A DNA stretch of 10,054 bases from UBA935 sp031555615 (GCA_031555615.1 JAVBUF010000054.1:1-10054), one strand, 5' to 3'. Positions 1 through 6,133 are shown, counted from the first letter of the stretch. Numbers and translations: made by a program. The notes: generated from the sequence alone by a model not told the origin.

Positions 1-2
1 AA

Positions 3-929
3 GAGATGATTCGGGATATGATCAGAAAAAGTGATGGGCTTACTTACGATAAGGCTCGTTCTTTGAATCAGGAACTGACATTTGGGTATGCAGAGCAATA
101 CTTTGCAGGCCGCAATCTTTCATTTCAAGTGGAAAATAAACGGACATTGGGTTTGATTGATTCGGATGGCTATTACACTAATGCAGCCCTGCTGTTATCG
201 GATCAATGCGAGCATAGTATCAAATGTGCTGTATTTGAAGGCACTGGTAAGACGTTGTTTAAAACCCGCAAGGAGTTTGAGGGATCAATATTAAAGCAAC
301 TGGAAGAATCGTATGAATACATTAGCCTGCTGAATTATGTTCATGCAGACTTTATAGGTTTGGAGCGAGTAGAGAACTTTGACTATCCGGAATATGCTTT
401 ACGCGAGGCATTATTGAATACGATGGTACACCGGGATTATAATTATTCCGGCAGTACGATTATTAATATATTTGATAATCGTGTGGAATTTGTGTCGATC
501 GGCGGTTTGGCGAAAGGAATTACGTTGGGTGATATTATGAATGGCGTGTCTCAATCAAGAAATATGGTACTGGCTAATGTTTTTTACCGGTTGAAATTGA
601 TTGAAAGCTATGGGACAGGAATTCAAAGAATTTTGGAAAGCTATCGGGGAAAGGAGCAGCCACAGTTTTTGCCGGAGGCCTCTTCCTTCGTAGTAGTATT
701 ACCTAATACGCGATTTGTTCAGGAAACGACATCATCAACATTACAAAATTCTCCGGAAGATCAGGTTATGCGATTAATCAATAAGAAAAAGGAGATTACA
801 AGAAAAGATGTGGAAGAACTATTAGGCTGCTCCGGATTTCCGGCCAGACAGATATTAAATGCTCTGTTGGCCAAGGATAAAATCAAGGTAACAGGCAATG
901 CAAGGTCGACTAAATATTTGATAAAATAA
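3..929 (+). CDS. AlbA/Schlafen-type ATP-binding transcriptional regulator, 3' part
   Basis: The reading frame is open to the left edge, so the true start and the N-terminal AlbA_2/Schlafen nucleic-acid-binding domain lie mostly outside. Numbering from the Met at position 6, residues 133-145 (REALLNTMVHRDY) form the N-box of the HATPase_c_4 fold typical of the 'ATP-dependent DNA helicase RecG-related' family. A glycine-rich segment follows at 166-180, and SYGTGIQRI at 201-209 is the family's usual G-box. Residues about 251-307 look like a C-terminal winged helix (ITRKDVEELLGCSGFPARQILNALL). Family members are about 450-500 aa, so roughly one third is missing here. They are annotated as putative transcriptional regulators, and the real substrate or target is unknown. 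The stop lies 16 bp before mscL, so co-transcription is possible. The family call is firm; the function is not. Confidence 0.85.
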   Translation, partial: EMIRDMIRKSDGLTYDKARSLNQELTFGYAEQYFAGRNLSFQVENKRTLGLIDSDGYYTNAALLLSDQCEHSIKCAVFEGTGKTLFKTRKEFEGSILKQLEESYEYISLLNYVHADFIGLERVENFDYPEYALREALLNTMVHRDYNYSGSTIINIFDNRVEFVSIGGLAKGITLGDIMNGVSQSRNMVLANVFYRLKLIESYGTGIQRILESYRGKEQPQFLPEASSFVVVLPNTRFVQETTSSTLQNSPEDQVMRLINKKKEITRKDVEELLGCSGFPARQILNALLAKDKIKVTGNARSTKYLIK

Positions 930-945
930 AACAAGAGGATGAATT

Positions 946-1374
946 ATGAAAAAGGAAGCAAAAGGTTTTCTGAACGAATTTAATAAGTTTATATTGCGGG
1001 GAAATGTTTTGGACATGGCGGTAGGTGTCATTATCGGCAGTGCCTTTACCAGTATCGTGACATCCTTGAATGAGGATTTACTGACGCCTCTGCTGGGAAT
1101 CTTCGGCGGTGTAGATTTTTCCAATTTATATATTGTGCTGGGAACCGGCGAACAGGCCCCGGTTTTGCATTACGGTAACTTTATAACAGCGGTGATTAAT
1201 TTTTTTATTGTTGCTTTGGTGGTTTTTTGCTTTATCCGTATTATTCATAAAGTATTGAATGGCAAGAAGAAAGAAGGGATAGGGGCAGCCCCCACCACTA
1301 AGGAATGCCAATATTGCAAAAGTGAAATTGCCATAGAAGCAACCAGATGTCCGCACTGTACATCTCAATTATAA
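946..1374 (+). CDS. mscL: Large-conductance mechanosensitive channel MscL with C-terminal zinc ribbon
   Basis: MscL forms a homopentameric membrane pore that opens under high membrane tension and releases solutes during hypo-osmotic shock. The first 45 residues carry the family hallmark: an amphipathic N-terminal helix, then RGNVLDMAVGVIIGSAF at 18-34 in TM1. TM2 is the hydrophobic stretch at about 78-100. The usual charged C-terminal helix is replaced by a short linker and a CxxC-x10-CxxC zinc ribbon (C121, C124, C135, C138). Total length of 142 aa is close to the 136 aa of the E. coli protein. AGAGGA at 934-939 sits 6 nt before the ATG. A hairpin terminator follows the stop. Identity is certain; the role of the ribbon is unknown. 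Confidence 0.96.
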   Translation: MKKEAKGFLNEFNKFILRGNVLDMAVGVIIGSAFTSIVTSLNEDLLTPLLGIFGGVDFSNLYIVLGTGEQAPVLHYGNFITAVINFFIVALVVFCFIRIIHKVLNGKKKEGIGAAPTTKECQYCKSEIAIEATRCPHCTSQL

Positions 1375-1399
1375 AGTGATGAACTGGTTGAAAAGAAAG

Positions 1400-1443
1400 G
1401 AACCTGTCAGAGCTATTGCAGTCTCTGTCAGGTTCTATTTTTT
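1400..1443 (+). terminator. Rho-independent terminator after mscL
   Basis: Arms 1400-1412 and 1423-1435 (GAACCTGTCAGAG with CTCTGTCAGGTTC) pair with a single T-T mismatch around a 10-nt loop. Six T residues follow at 1438-1443. It separates the mscL unit from the ROK/MFS unit. Confidence 0.85.
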
Positions 1444-1446
1444 GAC

Positions 1447-1475
1447 TTGACAGAAGCCGTAAAAGATTGTATATT
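1447..1475 (+). promoter_or_regulatory. Sigma-A promoter of the ROK-MFS operon
   Basis: TTGACA at 1447-1452, a 17-bp spacer, and TATATT at 1470-1475 give a near-consensus promoter starting just after the mscL terminator. Transcription should begin near 1482, inside the palindromic repeats at 1478-1505. Confidence 0.8.
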
Positions 1476-1477
1476 AA

Positions 1478-1505
1478 ATAAAGATACTTTATAAAGATGT
1501 TTTAT
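1478..1505 (+). promoter_or_regulatory. Tandem palindromic operator candidate
   Basis: Two 15-bp imperfect palindromes lie head to tail with a 13-bp period: ATAAAGATACTTTAT at 1478-1492 and ATAAAGATGTTTTAT at 1491-1505, 13 of 15 positions identical. They cover the expected transcription start and end directly before the ribosome binding site AAGGAG at 1507-1512. A bound protein here would block initiation, so this is a likely autoregulatory site for the ROK protein. Protein assignment is inference. Confidence 0.55.
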
Positions 1506-1517
1506 TAAGGAGAAAAC

Positions 1518-2528
1518 ATGCCAGCTGATAATCTATTTATGAAGGAAATAAATAAACATATTTTGCGAAAGCAGTTGCAGCGAACAAGAGCTGCCAGTAA
1601 GCCGGAGTTAGCCAAACTGACAGGGTTAAGTGTAGTGACGGTGAATTCGCTGATCAGCGAGATGATCAGAGAAAAAGAAGTCAGCGAGGGTGAGCTGCAG
1701 CCTTCAGGGGGTGGCCGCCCGTCGATGCAATACTGTTATAATCCCGATTTTTGTCATGCCGTGGTGGTTTATAGCGAAAGTAATACCGGCAATGTCCATA
1801 TGAGGGTCATTAACCTGTTTGGTGAAATCGTGGAACAAAGGGAAGAACATCGGGACAGAGTCATGGTAGACAGCTTTGATAGCCTGCTGGATGAGGCTTT
1901 TGACAGCTATCCGGGTATTCGTCTGATTGCCTTCGGGCTTCCCGGTATGGAGGAAAACGGTGTCATTATCATAAACGATTATCCGGATATTATCGGAACA
2001 GAATTTATGAAGCATTATCAGGAGAGATACCAGATACCTGTTTACTTTGAAAACGATGTAAATGCGGCAGTCAGCGGATATTACCATTTTTTGCAGGAAG
2101 AAGGGATAAGGTGTACGGCCGGTATTTACTTTCCCAATACCTATGCGGTAGGAGCGGGGCTGATCATTGATGGGGAGGTACATAAGGGATTGCATCATTT
2201 TGCAGGTGAAATAAAGTATATTCCGCTTTTTGACAAATGGGAAGAGACGGGTTATCAGGATGAAGAAAAAGCAGTCCGGGTTATTGCTACTTTGGCCATT
2301 ATCTATATTTGTACGGTGGCGCCGGATCGGCTGGTTCTATATGGTGATTTCTGGACAGAAAAACTAAAGGAAGCGATCGTGCAGTATGTCAGAAACAGAT
2401 TAAATGCAGAATTTTCACTAACTATAACCTTTTCAGATAATATGTATGAAGATTATGAAAAAGGAATGATACGACTGGCAATGATGCAAATGGAAAAACA
2501 GCTTGCACCGGAAAGGGAAAATATATGA
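1518..2528 (+). CDS. ROK-family transcriptional repressor (XylR/NagC type)
   Basis: The 336-aa protein has an N-terminal winged helix (about 12-60; recognition region LAKLTGLSVVTVNSLISEMI) followed by the GGGRPS linker at 64-69, as in XylR/NagC repressors. A ROK sugar-kinase-like domain follows, with FGLPG at 149-153, the sugar-contact motif ENDVNAA at 188-194, and the HHFAGEI segment at 236-242. The DxGxT phosphate-binding motif is absent from the start of the domain (about 80-95), and so is the CxCGxxGC zinc motif usual in NagC and kinases. It is therefore probably a non-catalytic sensor with a diverged effector site. AAGGAG at 1507-1512 is 5 nt before the ATG. Its TGA overlaps the MFS start (ATGA at 2525-2528), which implies translational coupling. 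It probably represses its own operon until a sugar or sugar phosphate binds; the ligand cannot be read from sequence. Confidence 0.88.
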   Translation: MPADNLFMKEINKHILRKQLQRTRAASKPELAKLTGLSVVTVNSLISEMIREKEVSEGELQPSGGGRPSMQYCYNPDFCHAVVVYSESNTGNVHMRVINLFGEIVEQREEHRDRVMVDSFDSLLDEAFDSYPGIRLIAFGLPGMEENGVIIINDYPDIIGTEFMKHYQERYQIPVYFENDVNAAVSGYYHFLQEEGIRCTAGIYFPNTYAVGAGLIIDGEVHKGLHHFAGEIKYIPLFDKWEETGYQDEEKAVRVIATLAIIYICTVAPDRLVLYGDFWTEKLKEAIVQYVRNRLNAEFSLTITFSDNMYEDYEKGMIRLAMMQMEKQLAPERENI

Positions 2529-3700
2529 TTACAATTTTACTTATTATTATTTACATGGCATTTATCAGCCTGGGATTGCCGGATGCGATTCTGGGATCGG
2601 CATGGCCGGTGATCTATCAGGAAATCGGTGTACCCGTATCCTACGCCGGCATTATCTTTATGATTATTTCCGGCGGTACGATTGTTTCCAGCTTTTTCAG
2701 TGAAAAAATAATCAACCGTCTGGGAACAGGTCTGGTGACTTTTATCAGCGTTTTGATGACGGCGGCTGCTTTGTTTGCCATTTCTTTTGGCAATCATTTT
2801 CTTTTTTTCAGTGCTATGGCAGTTCCCCTTGGATTGGGAGCAGGATCTGTGGATGCGGCTCTGAATAATTATGTTGCACTGCATTTTGCGGCTAAACATA
2901 TGAGCTGGCTTCACTGCTTCTGGGGCGTGGGCGCCACTATGGGCCCCATGATCATGTCCCTTTTTCTGAATCCTGAAAAAGGCACGGGAAACTGGCAGAT
3001 GGGCTATCGCATCATTGGATTTATCCAGATTGCATTGGTTATTGTTTTGCTCATCAGCTTGCCATTGTGGAAAAAGGTACAGAGCGGTTCCCAAGAAACC
3101 AAAGGGGAGAAATCCTCTATCAGAATGGGTGAGGTGCTAAGACTTCCCGGTGCAAAGACCATACTGGTTTCCTTTTTTTGTTACTGTGCGGTAGAAGCCA
3201 CAGTGGGATTATGGGGCAGCAGCTATCTGGTTATATCGAAAGGAATCAATGCCGAAGTGGCAGCAAGATGGGTGGCAATTTATTATTTTGGGATTACCGC
3301 CGGCCGTTTTCTGTCAGGGTTTTTAACCATGAAGTTCAACAACCGGAATATGATTCGGTTAGGGCAGGCTCTTTTGGCAGCAGGAGTAATTTGTTTGTTT
3401 TTGCCCTTGGGAAACAATATTCTTCTGGCCGGTTTTCTGCTGATCGGATTAGGCTGTGCACCTATTTATCCCAGCTTATTGCATGAAACCCCGGTTAATT
3501 TCGGAAGTAGGTATTCTCAGGCTATTATGGGTATTCAGATGGCTTGTGCTTATGTGGGCAGTACTGTAATGCCGCCTCTGTTCGGTGTTCTGGCAGCCCA
3601 TATCAGCCATAGTATATTGCCCATTTATTTACTGCTGCTGTTAATATTAATGGTGGTCATGGTGGAAGCCTCTGTTCGTAGAATTAAGAGAAGCCGATAA
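2525..3700 (+). CDS. MFS transporter, probably sugar
   Basis: This is a 391-aa polytopic membrane protein with about 12 hydrophobic segments and a central loop at about 185-205 rich in K, S and E (KKVQSGSQETKGEKSS). The first half carries a motif-A-like loop, SEKIINRLGTG (59-69). A conserved segment follows at about 101-140 (PLGLGAGSVDAALNNYVALH and a following W-x2-CFWGVGATMGP), typical of the FucP/YfkF-like group of MFS permeases. It starts inside the stop of the ROK gene, with AAAGGGA at 2512-2518 as ribosome binding site. Pairing with a ROK repressor points to uptake of a sugar or related small molecule, but the substrate is not determined. No clear terminator follows; transcription may run toward the convergent toxin copy at 3738. 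Confidence 0.87.
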   Translation: MITILLIIIYMAFISLGLPDAILGSAWPVIYQEIGVPVSYAGIIFMIISGGTIVSSFFSEKIINRLGTGLVTFISVLMTAAALFAISFGNHFLFFSAMAVPLGLGAGSVDAALNNYVALHFAAKHMSWLHCFWGVGATMGPMIMSLFLNPEKGTGNWQMGYRIIGFIQIALVIVLLISLPLWKKVQSGSQETKGEKSSIRMGEVLRLPGAKTILVSFFCYCAVEATVGLWGSSYLVISKGINAEVAARWVAIYYFGITAGRFLSGFLTMKFNNRNMIRLGQALLAAGVICLFLPLGNNILLAGFLLIGLGCAPIYPSLLHETPVNFGSRYSQAIMGIQMACAYVGSTVMPPLFGVLAAHISHSILPIYLLLLLILMVVMVEASVRRIKRSR

Positions 3701-3737
3701 GGAAGGTCAAGTATTCTCGTCCCGGCGAATCTAACTA

Positions 3738-3803
3738 TTAAAAATAAGTAATGATTGCACAAAGCATGATTACGAACGTAAATAAATCTGAGTATGTAAT
3801 CAT
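3738..3803 (-). CDS. Truncated copy of small type I toxin-like peptide
   Basis: This 21-codon ORF reads MITYSDLFTFVIMLCAII and then TYF-stop. Its first 19 residues are identical to the intact copy at 3983-4063, but it lacks the LVLKHKK tail, so it ends in the membrane without the usual basic C-terminus. A strong ribosome binding site (GGAAGGGAG on the minus strand, about 3814-3822) precedes it, as in the other copy. All six base differences across the shared 19 codons are silent (TAC/TAT, TCA/TCG, TTT/TTC, ACG/ACA, TTC/TTT, GCA/GCG), so the peptide was selected for at least part of its history. No own antisense promoter or terminator hairpin remains next to it. It may be a decayed toxin or a shorter functional variant. 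Confidence 0.6.
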   Translation of the reverse strand: MITYSDLFTFVIMLCAIITYF

Positions 3804-3820
3804 TGGCACCACTCCCTTCC
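3747..3820 (-). repeat. Toxin-gene repeat unit, copy 1
   Basis: This 74-bp segment matches 4007-4080 in the same orientation at an offset of exactly 260 bp, with about 64 of 74 positions identical. It covers the shared coding part and ribosome binding site of the two small toxin-like genes. Confidence 0.85.
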
Positions 3821-3857
3821 TAAGACCGGAATGGATTAGTATGTTTTATTTTTCACA

Positions 3858-3886
3858 TTGACAGTACACAAGGCGTAACTTATAAT
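3858..3886 (+). promoter_or_regulatory. Consensus promoter of antisense RNA
   Basis: TTGACA at 3858-3863, a 17-bp spacer and TATAAT at 3881-3886 form a perfect sigma-A promoter with no ORF after it, which suggests a strong constitutive non-coding transcript starting near 3893. The -10 and following bases (3881-3909) match the minus-strand start region of the intact toxin gene (4137 down to 4109) at 26 of 29 positions. Confidence 0.85.
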
Positions 3887-3892
3887 ATACTT

Positions 3893-3991
3893 AACAAGAC
3901 AGCCGATAGATAGATCACACCTATCCGTCCGGCGATTATAGTACTAAAAAATAGCCGTTATTCTCGCCAAAGAACAGGACGGCTATTTTTT
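3893..3991 (+). ncRNA. Antisense antitoxin RNA candidate (RatA-like)
   Basis: A transcript of about 100 nt is predicted from the consensus promoter at 3858-3886 to the bidirectional terminator at 3946-3991. It contains no plausible coding frame with a ribosome binding site. Its 3' half is complementary to the last codons and 3' untranslated region of the intact toxin mRNA, which runs the opposite way and should end near 3946. Convergent 3'-overlapping RNAs are the arrangement of TxpA/RatA in Bacillus subtilis, where the antisense RNA blocks translation and triggers decay of the toxin mRNA. Role is inferred from architecture; no RNA family was matched. Confidence 0.65.
3946..3991. terminator. 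Bidirectional terminator shared by toxin mRNA and antisense RNA
   Basis: Perfect 13-bp arms at 3946-3958 (AAAAAATAGCCGT) and 3979-3991 (ACGGCTATTTTTT) surround a 20-nt loop, with A-run and T-run placed to terminate on either strand. On the minus strand the first arm includes the final two Lys codons and TAG stop of the toxin, so the stem overlaps the coding end. Confidence 0.9.
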
Positions 3992-4063
3992 ATGCTTCAA
4001 AACCAAAGTAATGATCGCACAAAGCATGATTACAAATGTGAATAAATCCGAATATGTAATCAT
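3983..4063 (-). CDS. Small membrane toxin of a type I toxin-antitoxin system (Hol-Tox/TxpA-like)
   Basis: The 26-aa peptide starts MITYSDLFTFVIMLCAII, has one hydrophobic segment at about residues 7-22, and ends in a basic tail, KHKK. This is the usual form of type I membrane toxins annotated as putative holin-like toxins. Expected action is insertion into the cytoplasmic membrane and loss of membrane potential. On the minus strand a very purine-rich ribosome binding site (AAAGGGGGTGG) lies 6 nt before the ATG. The terminator stem overlaps its last codons, and an antisense RNA promoter points at its 3' end. A second copy with the same first 19 residues lies 260 bp downstream. Small gene plus antisense architecture supports a toxin; family assignment by memory of sequence style is less certain. 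Confidence 0.7.
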   Translation of the reverse strand: MITYSDLFTFVIMLCAIITLVLKHKK

Positions 4064-4131
4064 AAGCACCACCCCCTTTCCAAAACTGAAACGGATGGCA
4101 TTACCGCCCTATCGGCTGCCCTGTTAAGTAT

Positions 4132-4160
4132 ATAATATATCAATTTATTACTGGAATTCC
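4132..4160 (-). promoter_or_regulatory. Probable promoter of intact toxin gene
   Basis: By alignment with the antisense promoter, the minus-strand -10 is TATTAT at 4137-4132 and the transcript starts near 4125, leaving a leader of about 60 nt. The -35 position (4160-4155, GGAATT) is poor, so the toxin promoter looks much weaker than the antisense promoter, as expected for an antitoxin in excess. Confidence 0.45.
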
Positions 4161-4348
4161 GAACAGAGAAAGTTCGTATTTGAGTGGCAAAAAGCCGGAT
4201 GTACCGTTAAGATACCTCTGAAATTTTGATATATTTAGAATATATACCTTGCTGTTCCTAAATGTCAATAAAAATCTGCTGCTTACACAAACGAAATCGA
4301 AATTCAATATTAAAGTCAGGAACTGAATTTTGGCTCTGTTTTATTTCC
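4161..4348. other. AT-rich intergenic stretch without recognised gene
   Basis: This stretch lies between the toxin promoter and the 3' end of the minus-strand operon. The only structure seen is a 7-bp inverted repeat, AAATTCA at 4300-4306 and TGAATTT at 4324-4330. It is too AT-rich and lacks a clear T-run, so it is at most a weak terminator for the DUF5655 operon. Confidence 0.5.
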
Positions 4349-4726
4349 TTATCTTTTATTAAGTGAAAAATAATAACTGTCACTAATCCAGCTCAATAAC
4401 TGCGCATCAATTTCTTCTTCGTGCTGCACCAGCACATGATGTGTCCACCGATTGGGATAAGGCTGTACAGCTTCAATGATACGGGGATGTTCCAGCTTAT
4501 GGCCCAGCCCAAAGGTAACCCCCATATATACTTCCGGCCAGCCTTTTACTTTGCGGTATGGCGGCCAGACCCAGGCAAATCCGTATTTATTATAAAAACT
4601 CACCTGTGTTTTGCCCACTTTAAAAGTTACATCTGCAAATGTATCAAGGATCTGTTTTTCCAGTTGCTCATAAAACGGCAGGGCATCCGGCATTTTGTCA
4701 AATAACGTAAGAATATCCTGATTCAT
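4349..4726 (-). CDS. DUF5655 domain protein
   Basis: This is a 125-aa soluble protein matching the DUF5655 pattern: an N-terminal helix (LFDKMPDALPFYEQLEKQIL), then a strand-rich core with FKVGKTQVSFYNKYGFAWVW at 35-54, WPEVYMGVTFGL, and a late TNRW-like PNRWTHHVLVQ. No catalytic function is known for this family; members are small cytosolic proteins. It is the last gene of a minus-strand operon, 13 nt after the VOC gene. The minus-strand ribosome binding site AAGGGAG lies just before the ATG. No signal peptide or membrane segment is seen. The family assignment rests on recognisable sequence pattern; function is open. Confidence 0.75.
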   Translation of the reverse strand: MNQDILTLFDKMPDALPFYEQLEKQILDTFADVTFKVGKTQVSFYNKYGFAWVWPPYRKVKGWPEVYMGVTFGLGHKLEHPRIIEAVQPYPNRWTHHVLVQHEEEIDAQLLSWISDSYYFSLNKR

Positions 4727-4739
4727 CGGCGCTCCCTTC

Positions 4740-5165
4740 TTACCTGTCTGTTTGCTCAGTCATCAGCCCCCAGCGGATGCCAAACTTATCGATCAGGGAA
4801 ACCATACAGGAGCTGTAGGTGGTACTGTGCATGGGAACTATAATTGTACTGCCTTCTTTCAGAACTTCGTAAGCGCCTTTTACCTCTTCGGCACAGTCAA
4901 AGGTTATGGTTAAGAACATCGAAGTATTTTTGTTTGGATCCGGTTCATGATTGTCAGCCATCATAATACGCTGCTCACCAATCAATATTTCCGAATGATA
5001 GACATAATTTTCCTGCTCCCCAGTCAAGGGAAGATCCCAGTCGGATTTATTCCGGTCGGAATAATGCAGCAGGCAGCCGATTTTAGCTTTAAATGCTTCC
5101 TGATATAAATGAATAGCCTCTTCGCACCGGCCATTAAAATGAATAGTAGGGGTACAAATAATCAT
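4740..5165 (-). CDS. VOC superfamily protein, PhnB/YjdN-like
   Basis: This 141-aa protein starts with PTIHFNGRCEEAIHLYQEAF (6-25), the characteristic beginning of PhnB/YjdN-type glyoxalase-fold proteins. The family features of a central YVYHSEILIGEQRIMMAD segment and a late DKFGIRWGL end are also present. The fold is a cytosolic paired beta-alpha-beta-beta-beta unit; substrates of this subgroup are mostly unknown and metal binding is not assured from the residues visible. AAAGGAG at 5179-5173 lies 7 nt before the ATG, and only 21 bp separate it from the upstream regulator gene, so the two should share a transcript. Nothing in it explains a link with arabinose use, and a detoxification or resistance role is only a family-level guess. 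Confidence 0.8.
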   Translation of the reverse strand: MIICTPTIHFNGRCEEAIHLYQEAFKAKIGCLLHYSDRNKSDWDLPLTGEQENYVYHSEILIGEQRIMMADNHEPDPNKNTSMFLTITFDCAEEVKGAYEVLKEGSTIIVPMHSTTYSSCMVSLIDKFGIRWGLMTEQTDR

Positions 5166-5186
5166 GCCAATACTCCTTTGCTTTAA

Positions 5187-6131
5187 TTAATTTTCTTTTT
5201 CCTCATCATAGTAAGCCTTGATCCGGATGGCCTGATTGTGGTCTCCGAATTCTTCCCCAAATAAAGTACAGCCGCCGCAGTTGGCGGTATCCCTGGGAAC
5301 CTCGAAACGAAAAGTTATATAACTGGTATAATCAATGTGAAGGTCCTGGATAGTGGTGGCGGAAATCTTATGGTTACCATCCATAAAGCAGCCATCACCG
5401 TTAATGATCAGGGTCTTCAGCAGGCCATACTGGTTTAATAGCTCCGGCCACCAGGACGGAGATACATAACCCTTGCGGGCACCGTAATCACCGGGACTGA
5501 TCCACATCCCCAGAGGGATGCCGTTAAGGGAAAAGTAAATATCCGAAGGGTAATCTTCGTTATATTCCGGACATTCGGAAGAAATCTCAAAAGAAATCTG
5601 CAGTTCTGTCAAAGTCTGTCCGGCCTGCAGGTGATTGGGCAGGTTGTATTCCACGTACCCGCTGGAAAACCACATAATACTAGCATTGAACCGTTCCGGA
5701 TAAGAAAATACTCTGGTGTCATCAAAAGAGCCGATGATTTCACTGGCTGTGGAAAGACCGCAGGTAGGGGTTATATTACAGGCAGTGTAATAGCCGATGC
5801 GGATATCATCCACGTAACAGCGCTTATTTTCCTTGACCGGAGCCAGATCGATCATCAGACGATCATAGCGGGGGCGTACAATCTTCATGGTACCGCGCTT
5901 CCCGGAAGTAGTTTTGATCTTCACCAGACCGGCATCCTCCAGTTTGCTGACATGCATGGATATGGCGCCGTTAGTAAGTCCCAAAGCTTCGGCCAGGTCG
6001 TTCATGCTAAGCTGGTCATCTTTATAGATCATTTCCATAATTTTAAGTCTCATGGGAGTGCTTAAGGCTTTAAATACGTTTTCAGCATCACCGATGGATT
6101 GGAAATATAGCATATTCAATGTACCCCGCAT
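5187..6131 (-). CDS. ArsR-type HTH regulator with C-terminal sensor-like domain, likely of arabinoside genes
   Basis: This 314-aa protein has an ArsR-like winged helix at about 17-90 (recognition region LSMNDLAEALGLTNGAISMH, then VSKLEDAGLV). A long C-terminal region of about 210 residues is beta-rich with many aromatics, and ends with CGGCTLFGEEFGDHNQAIRI. Similar two-part proteins occur near glycosidase genes in Clostridia, so the C-terminal part may bind a sugar; that is inference. It lacks the Cys metal sites expected in the helix of classic ArsR sensors. It is divergent from the GH51 gene and first in an operon with the VOC and DUF5655 genes. The start is uncertain: ATG at 6131 has a predicted leader of only about 15 nt and no good ribosome binding site. 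The in-frame ATG at 6113 (MLYFQS) has GGGG upstream and begins where the fold begins. Confidence 0.82.
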   Translation of the reverse strand: MRGTLNMLYFQSIGDAENVFKALSTPMRLKIMEMIYKDDQLSMNDLAEALGLTNGAISMHVSKLEDAGLVKIKTTSGKRGTMKIVRPRYDRLMIDLAPVKENKRCYVDDIRIGYYTACNITPTCGLSTASEIIGSFDDTRVFSYPERFNASIMWFSSGYVEYNLPNHLQAGQTLTELQISFEISSECPEYNEDYPSDIYFSLNGIPLGMWISPGDYGARKGYVSPSWWPELLNQYGLLKTLIINGDGCFMDGNHKISATTIQDLHIDYTSYITFRFEVPRDTANCGGCTLFGEEFGDHNQAIRIKAYYDEEKEN

Positions 6132-6133
6132 TC

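Noticed and set aside
1704..2198. 164-codon open frame on the minus strand inside the ROK gene
   Set aside because: No ribosome binding site or domain pattern, and fully overlapped by a gene with recognised motifs.
2537..3094. 185-codon open frame on the minus strand inside the MFS gene
   Set aside because: It lies wholly within a well-supported transporter gene; the translation is rich in His, Gln, Asn and Arg with no domain pattern, as expected of a shadow frame.
3178..3486. 102-codon plus-strand frame inside the MFS gene, considered as a frameshift fragment
   Set aside because: The MFS frame is continuous and complete through this stretch, so there is no frameshift.
3747..4080. 260-bp-spaced direct repeat considered as CRISPR array or mobile-element ends
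   Set aside because: Only two units, no spacer periodicity, no inverted ends or target duplication. The repeat is explained by duplicated coding sequence with silent changes.
4300..4330. AAATTCA/TGAATTT inverted repeat as terminator of the DUF5655 operon
   Set aside because: The stem is AT-only apart from one pair, and no T-run follows on the minus strand; evidence is too weak for a terminator call.
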